DNA of 64,000 bases from Periconia sp. R9002 (lineage: Eukaryota > Ascomycota > Dothideomycetes > Pleosporales > Periconiaceae). The stretch is taken from positions 186,001 through 250,000 of the forward strand of contig JAMAHW010000014.1 in NCBI GenBank assembly GCA_023627715.1. Direction: 5' to 3'. Positions 59,198 to 64,000 of the stretch are shown piece by piece (the stretch's first letter is position 1; each line of letters starts with the position of its first letter). The position numbers and the translations under genes are program-made. Under the pieces are notes generated by a model. It was not told the DNA's origin. It saw only the letters and a list, made by a program, of their open reading frames with translations, and made no database searches.

Positions 59198-60456
59198 ATG
59201 GCAGAAACTCCCTCTACGCCACCTCGCGTAACTCGATCAGCGGGCAAGATGCCAGTCAATCCGGAACAAATCAGGAAGATGGTTAGACATCCCTATGTTA
59301 ACCAGTGTTTTTACTGATAGAGAACAAGGAAGAAGCGCGGCTGAAAGCCAAAGCCGCTGCACAACAAGCGCAGGCCTCCAATTCCCATCCACCTCCTGTC
59401 GCTGGCACCAAACGAGCATATTCTTCCATAAACTCCTCCAACACGCCGTCACAAAGTCGAAACGCGAGCGCGGCGTCCCCGCCGAAACCCGATCGTAATG
59501 GCTTCATACAACCACCTACGAACGATCTCATACAGCCGGCGAAGAATTTTGGCCGGTCGGAATTCATCGAGTATGATTTTAGCAAGATGACAGACACCAA
59601 AGGAGGGTTTCTGAATACGGAAGACGATCCTCACAACCGTGCAATGTGGTCTGGACAAAGGAATGAGGAAGAAAAACCCCCAAACATGACTCTCGCGGAG
59701 TGGGAGCGAGAAAGGATACGAAGAAAACTGCGGGAGAACAGGGAAGGCCACTACGAACCAGGGATATCGATCCTCAACTACGTCGATGGAAAAGAGGAAG
59801 AGGAGGCTGCGCTTCTTGCGGCTGCGGAGAATGAGGGCGGCGAGGAGTACAAGGGCAAATACGGTGACGGCAAACACGACATCAAGAACAAGTGCCGCGA
59901 ATGCAGATCACTGGAGATCGATTTCAAATGGCAGGACGTATTCGGAATCGGGGTGTGCAATGCGTGCAAGGAGAAGATACCGGACAAGTACTCGCTCCTG
60001 ACCAAGACGGAAGCTCGAGAAGATTACCTATTGACCGATCCGGAGCTCAAAGACGAGGAACTGCTACCCCATCTCGAACGGCCCAATCCGCACAAGCAGT
60101 CCTTCCACGCCATGCAGCTGTTTCTGCGCCTCCAAGTCGAGGCGTATGCCTTTAGCCCGCGCAAGTGGGGGTCACCCGAGGCTCTCGACGAAGAGTACCA
60201 AAAGCGGCAGAAAGTGACCAAAGCGAGGAAGGAGAAGAAATTCAACAAGAAGCTAGACGATCTCAAAAAGAGGACGCGCGTGGAAGCGTACAAGCGGGCG
60301 CAGGCAGGGGGCGATGCTCAGTTTGGGCAGAAGATTAAAGGGTTTGGCGACAGGCATGTGCATGAATGGGGACGAAGCGTGCTGGACAAGGAGACTGGTA
60401 TGAGTCGGAAGAGGTGTGAAGAGTGCGGGATGGAGGTGGAAGAGTTGGAGTTTTGA
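59198..60456 (+). CDS. RAD14: Nucleotide excision repair protein Rad14/XPA
   Basis: Two exons, 59198-59281 and 59323-60456, 405 residues. The acceptor is ATAGAG at 59322, since the nearer AG gives an immediate stop; the 41-bp intron is the shortest in the window. The XPA zinc finger is CRECRSLEIDFKWQDVFGIGVCNAC (C-x2-C-x17-C-x2-C, about 222-246), followed by EKIPDKYSLLTKTEAREDYLLTDPELKDEELLPHLERPNPHKQSFHAMQLFLRLQVEAYAF, the DNA-binding core, and a C-terminal helix ending HEWG...CEECGMEVEELEF. Rad14 verifies damage and positions the repair complex with Rad4 and replication protein A. A Ser/Pro-rich region at about 45-90 is disordered. Confidence 0.94.
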
Positions 60457-60898
60457 AAAGTCAGCTTTCTAGTGTAGAGTTGGAATGTGATACCCAAATC
60501 CATCATGGTCCGTTTTCGAAGAATTAAGTGATTGTTTTTCTATCCCGATGTGATTTCAATGCCAATCTGAGTGCTGCACCGGCGAGGATGGATACATAAC
60601 AATCACCAAACGAAGAAGACGAACCTATTGGATGCCATTGAATTAATATGCATATGTACACGTCTTTGACTGATTTGGTCTTTCTACTACTCTGTGTTAA
60701 ATACAAGAAAGAAGAAGAGAAGCAAAACGTCCGCCCAAACCCCGGGAATCCCAAAGTAAACAACTCCCACAGTGAGGGTATGCTGCTGGTTTATGAACAA
60801 AGGAAAAAGAAAAAATCCGTAGGCCACAACGGCTCAAAATGCTAGATGCACGCACGCTCTATAAACACCTTGTCGCGCTTTTCTTTAGTCAACCCGCT
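60457..60898. other. Convergent spacer RAD14 / ABC transporter
   Basis: 3' regions of both genes; A-rich stretches (60700-60730, 60800-60815) but no feature recognised. Confidence 0.45.
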
Positions 60899-63800
60899 CT
60901 ATGCGGCGCTGCTTGCCGACTCTCCTCCTTTCCTGGTATCATACGCCTTCTTGGCTTCAACCTCAAGAGCTTCCAACTCCCCGCTCATCTCGCACATACT
61001 CCTGAAGCTACCCCCATCTTTGCTGACAAGATCAAAAGGATCACCGAACTCAATGACTTCGCCGTGGTCGAGGACGAGGACTTTATCGTAGTCGATGATT
61101 GTTTGCAAGCGATGCGCAATGGTGATGGTCGTGTTTTTGATTTCGCGGATCGTCTCTTGTATCTTGGCATCCGTGGCGTAATCAATGGACGCGGTAGCTT
61201 CGTCCATGAGAAGGACTTTGGGGTGTTTAAGAAGAGCTCGAGCCAAGCAGAGGAGTTGTCGTTGACCCTGAGATAGATTTGATCCGGATTCTGAAACGGG
61301 TGAATTTAGATTGTGAAACGGGTTTTTGTTGTCGGCTTGCATAGCCACCTGTCCTTGCTCATCCGTGTCAGTTGCGGTTCCGTTGGGCATGTTGAGTACC
61401 GCCTCTTCGGCGCCTTCACCGTTATCCCAGGTTCTATCCGAAAGAATCGAGCGTGGATTGGTCGTTGATTGTTGGTAGCTACCAGTGATTTCGGAAACGT
61501 GGGTGTTGGAGGCAGGATTGGAGATTCCAATGGCTTGAGGAGAACTTGGACCATTTGGAGTCGCAGCTCCTGAAGTAGCAGTGGAGCTGGAAGATACCAA
61601 ATGCACTTCGCGCAGTGCTGTGAATATTTCCTCGTCGGTGAAAAGTCCGAAAGGGTCCAGGTTACTGCGGATAGTGCCTGTGAAAAGAGTGGGATCTTGC
61701 GGAACCATGACAATGTTCTCGCGCAGGTCTTGCAGGCCAATCAAGCCGATATCAATATCATCCACCAGAATCTTGCCTGTCTCGGCTTCCAAAGCACGGA
61801 AAAGAGCCAGGGCAAGGGAACTCTTTCCAGCACCCGTCCGACCGACTACGCCGACCTTCTCCCCCGGTAAAATCTTGAAAGTGACGTTCTTCAAAACCTG
61901 GTCAAAGTCTGGCCGATATCGGGTTGAATATGAAATGAATTCCACCGACCCGTGGCTTGGCCAGTTTGAAGGTGGTCGATTTTCGGGTATGACTGGTGCC
62001 GCTTCTTGCTCAACATCCAGGTACTCCTTGACACGCTCCACAGAATTCATGTTTTGCTCATTGGAAGAGTAGAGGCGCACAAACCATAGAACATTTTCAG
62101 TGAAGGTCACAGCATATGTCAATGCTAGGCCAGCAGCGCCCGCATCAATGTAGCCTGCTGAACGCACGACAAACACACCTGCGAAGAATGAAACCAAGGC
62201 GCCGACAACATCAACCCGGAACGCAAGCCATCTGTTAGCAGCCCATAGGTAGATGAAAGGACGGTGTTGCGTATTAATTTTGGTAAGATTCTCGCGTATA
62301 AATCGTCGTTCATCGCCATAAGCTCGAATGGTGGTCATTCCAGAAAGCGTCTCACCAAATTGTTGGTATAACGGGCTCCTATGTACTGATTCTAGGCGTT
62401 TCAGGTCTCGAGACGAGTTGATGTAAAATCGTCCAATGAATGCATATAGCACAGTGATAAAGAAGCCGGCAATTAAGAAGCCGGGAGTGATAACCGAAAT
62501 TAAGATTACGATAGTGATAATAGATGCGAGACAATGTACTACGCCGATTGCCACTGGGGCGACCTGAGGGTTTCAGTTAGCAATCCGCAAACACGTGACA
62601 ATAACATTGTTGATGTGAGATGAAGTGATCGGGCACATACCTCTTGATCGACAGCCTCGATGTCCTTTGAGAATCGATTCATAAGCTGGCCTAAAGGTGT
62701 CTGATCAAAGAATCTGAACTTGGCATGGGTAACTTTTTGTATCAGTCGCTCGTGTATCCGTCTCGAAGCTGCAAGTGAGCCACCGAACAGGAAGCCCTCG
62801 CGAAGGAATGTGATCAACATAAAAATGGCACCGAGGACTGCATACACCCCCAAGAAGTAACCGGAGTCGACATCGGATGTTGCAGTGACGAAGCTTGTTT
62901 GGTGAACGTCGTAGAAATCGCTATAGTGCTGTTGTTGTTGCTGTTGGTCAAAGAAGGGAAGGTTCCAGCTGCATGTCCCGCTTTTCATGCAAGTGCCGAG
63001 CCCGTTTATTGTTGGGACGTGAGTAACAGGCGTTCGGTTATGTACGCCCGTAAGTTGGATGTTCTTTTCGGCATAGGCATTGGCCCAAGTACGAATCCAG
63101 ACATTCGTAGACACGGAAGATATCTGTTGTGCGGCAAAGCAGATGGCGGCGCCTATCCAGTAATACCAAGGACCCATAGCCCTTAGATACATGATGATGA
63201 TGCTGAATTTGACGCCACCCTCAGCCTTGGCCTCGTCTAGAGTGTTGCTTGCGGGATTCTTTTTCGACCCGGGTGTTCCATTTACGTTGCCATTTGTTGC
63301 ACCGTTACCGTTAGCATGGTTGACTTCGCCTTCCGCATTCTCGTCACCAGCTTCTGATGGTCCGCGTGATGGAACCCTGGAAACCCCGGCAGAGACAGGA
63401 CGAGATTTGGACAAATCTTCAGTTAATTTACCGGAACCTATGACCTCGCCGGCAGTGCCTTGTGTCGCAATTCTTCCATTTTCAACAACGACGGCAAATT
63501 CGGCCTGAGGTAGACACAGGCTGACGTTATGCGTAACGAGAATACACGTGCGGTCGTGCATCAGAGGACCCATAAGAGCTTTATCGAAAATCCATTTGGC
63601 GGTGTGAGAGTCGACAGCGCTGAGAACATCATCAAGGAGAACGTGGCGAGCTTTGCTGTACAAGGCGCGAGCAAGTGATATGCGTTGTTTTTGTCCTCCA
63701 GAAAGAGTCACGCCCTTTTCACCCACAATGGTCTGATCGCCGGCATCCAGGATTTCAAGATCTCTCTGAAGCGAGCATGCCACGATAACATCCTTGTATC

Positions 63801-64000
63801 GTTTGGCATCCCATTTGCTGGCGAAGGTGATGTTGTCTTTCACAGTACCGTTCACAAGCCATGCTTGCTGAGCGCAATAAGCTACACTCTCTGTAAGTTG
63901 AGTGTCCGGGTCAGGCTTCAGATCCTCCCGACTGGTTCCTCCCGGCAGGTACACGTCGCCTTTCAATTTCGTCATTTCTCCCAGCAATGCCATGAGTAAC
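60899..64000 (-). CDS. ABC transporter, ABCC (MRP) subfamily, C-terminal two-thirds
   Basis: Two visible exons, 64000-62641 and 62563-60899 (77-bp intron); the frame is still open at base 64000, so the first membrane domain and NBD1 Walker A lie outside. Visible in order: NBD1 (LSGGQKQRISLARALYSKARHVLLDDVLSAVDSHTAKW, with Asp in place of the catalytic Glu, usual in ABCC), a Ser/Gly/Asn-rich linker, membrane domain 2 (six helices, starting WYYWIGAAICFAAQQISSV) and NBD2 (GRTGAGKSS Walker A, LSQGQRQLLCLARALLKHPKVLLMDEATASID). Fungal relatives pump glutathione conjugates, bile acids or drugs, often at the vacuole. NBD2 carries an insertion of about 110 low-complexity residues between VHLVSSSS and SGSNLSQGQ. 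A poly-Gln run lies in an exposed loop of membrane domain 2. Confidence 0.92.

Overview
This is a nuclear segment of a filamentous ascomycete (Pezizomycotina). Genes are split by very short introns (mostly 41-84 bp, GT..AG, with CTAAC/CTGAC-type branch points). Conserved products are of fungal type: Zn2Cys6 regulator, HapE/NF-YC, Cut12, Rit1, Ytp1, a hybrid histidine kinase and UreF. I cannot place it below subphylum with confidence. Exons were joined by hand from reading frame, splice consensus and family conservation; for every spliced gene below, exon lengths sum to whole codons.

Layout. 1-5 kb: the 5' end of an MFS transporter gene cut by the left edge, a small SAM methyltransferase, an AT-rich stretch with a possible decayed LTR, and a ThrE/Prm10-type membrane protein. 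5-13 kb: an ArsB/NhaD-like permease, a Zn2Cys6 transcription factor with six exons, and an uncharacterised fungal protein. 13-22.5 kb: TRAPP subunit Trs33, cytosolic-type malate dehydrogenase, HapE, the SSU-processome factor Fcf2, purine nucleoside phosphorylase and mitoribosomal uS10m. 22.9-31 kb: a Spo12-family protein, UreF, an intracellular GH31 glycosidase and a Rit1 protein fused to a second domain. 31-41 kb: TFIIIB subunit Bdp1, E3 ligase Bre1, a Pos5-like NAD(H) kinase and a lysophospholipid acyltransferase. 41-50 kb: a DHA1 drug transporter, a hybrid histidine kinase, Ytp1 and Swi5. 50-64 kb: Gcn2, Cut12, peptidyl-tRNA hydrolase, Rad14/XPA and an ABCC transporter that runs off the right edge.

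Most of the window is ordinary housekeeping DNA in alternating divergent and convergent pairs; I see no biosynthetic or defence cluster fully inside it, only a possible cluster edge at the far left. Several genes serve translation and RNA metabolism (Fcf2, Rit1, uS10m, Pth, Bdp1, Gcn2) and genome maintenance or mitosis (Rad14, Swi5, Bre1, Cut12, Spo12), but nothing shows that they are co-regulated.

The best non-obvious signals are not protein genes. The unusually long intron of FCF2 carries correctly ordered C, D', C' and D boxes. Its D-box guide is complementary to the universally conserved LSU rRNA helix-69 sequence and points at the A that yeast snR63 is known to methylate. The unusually long last-but-one intron of the HapE gene contains a 12-bp perfect inverted repeat; folding it out restores a normal intron length. 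A 10-bp palindrome, TACCTAGGTA, recurs in promoter regions far more often than chance predicts.
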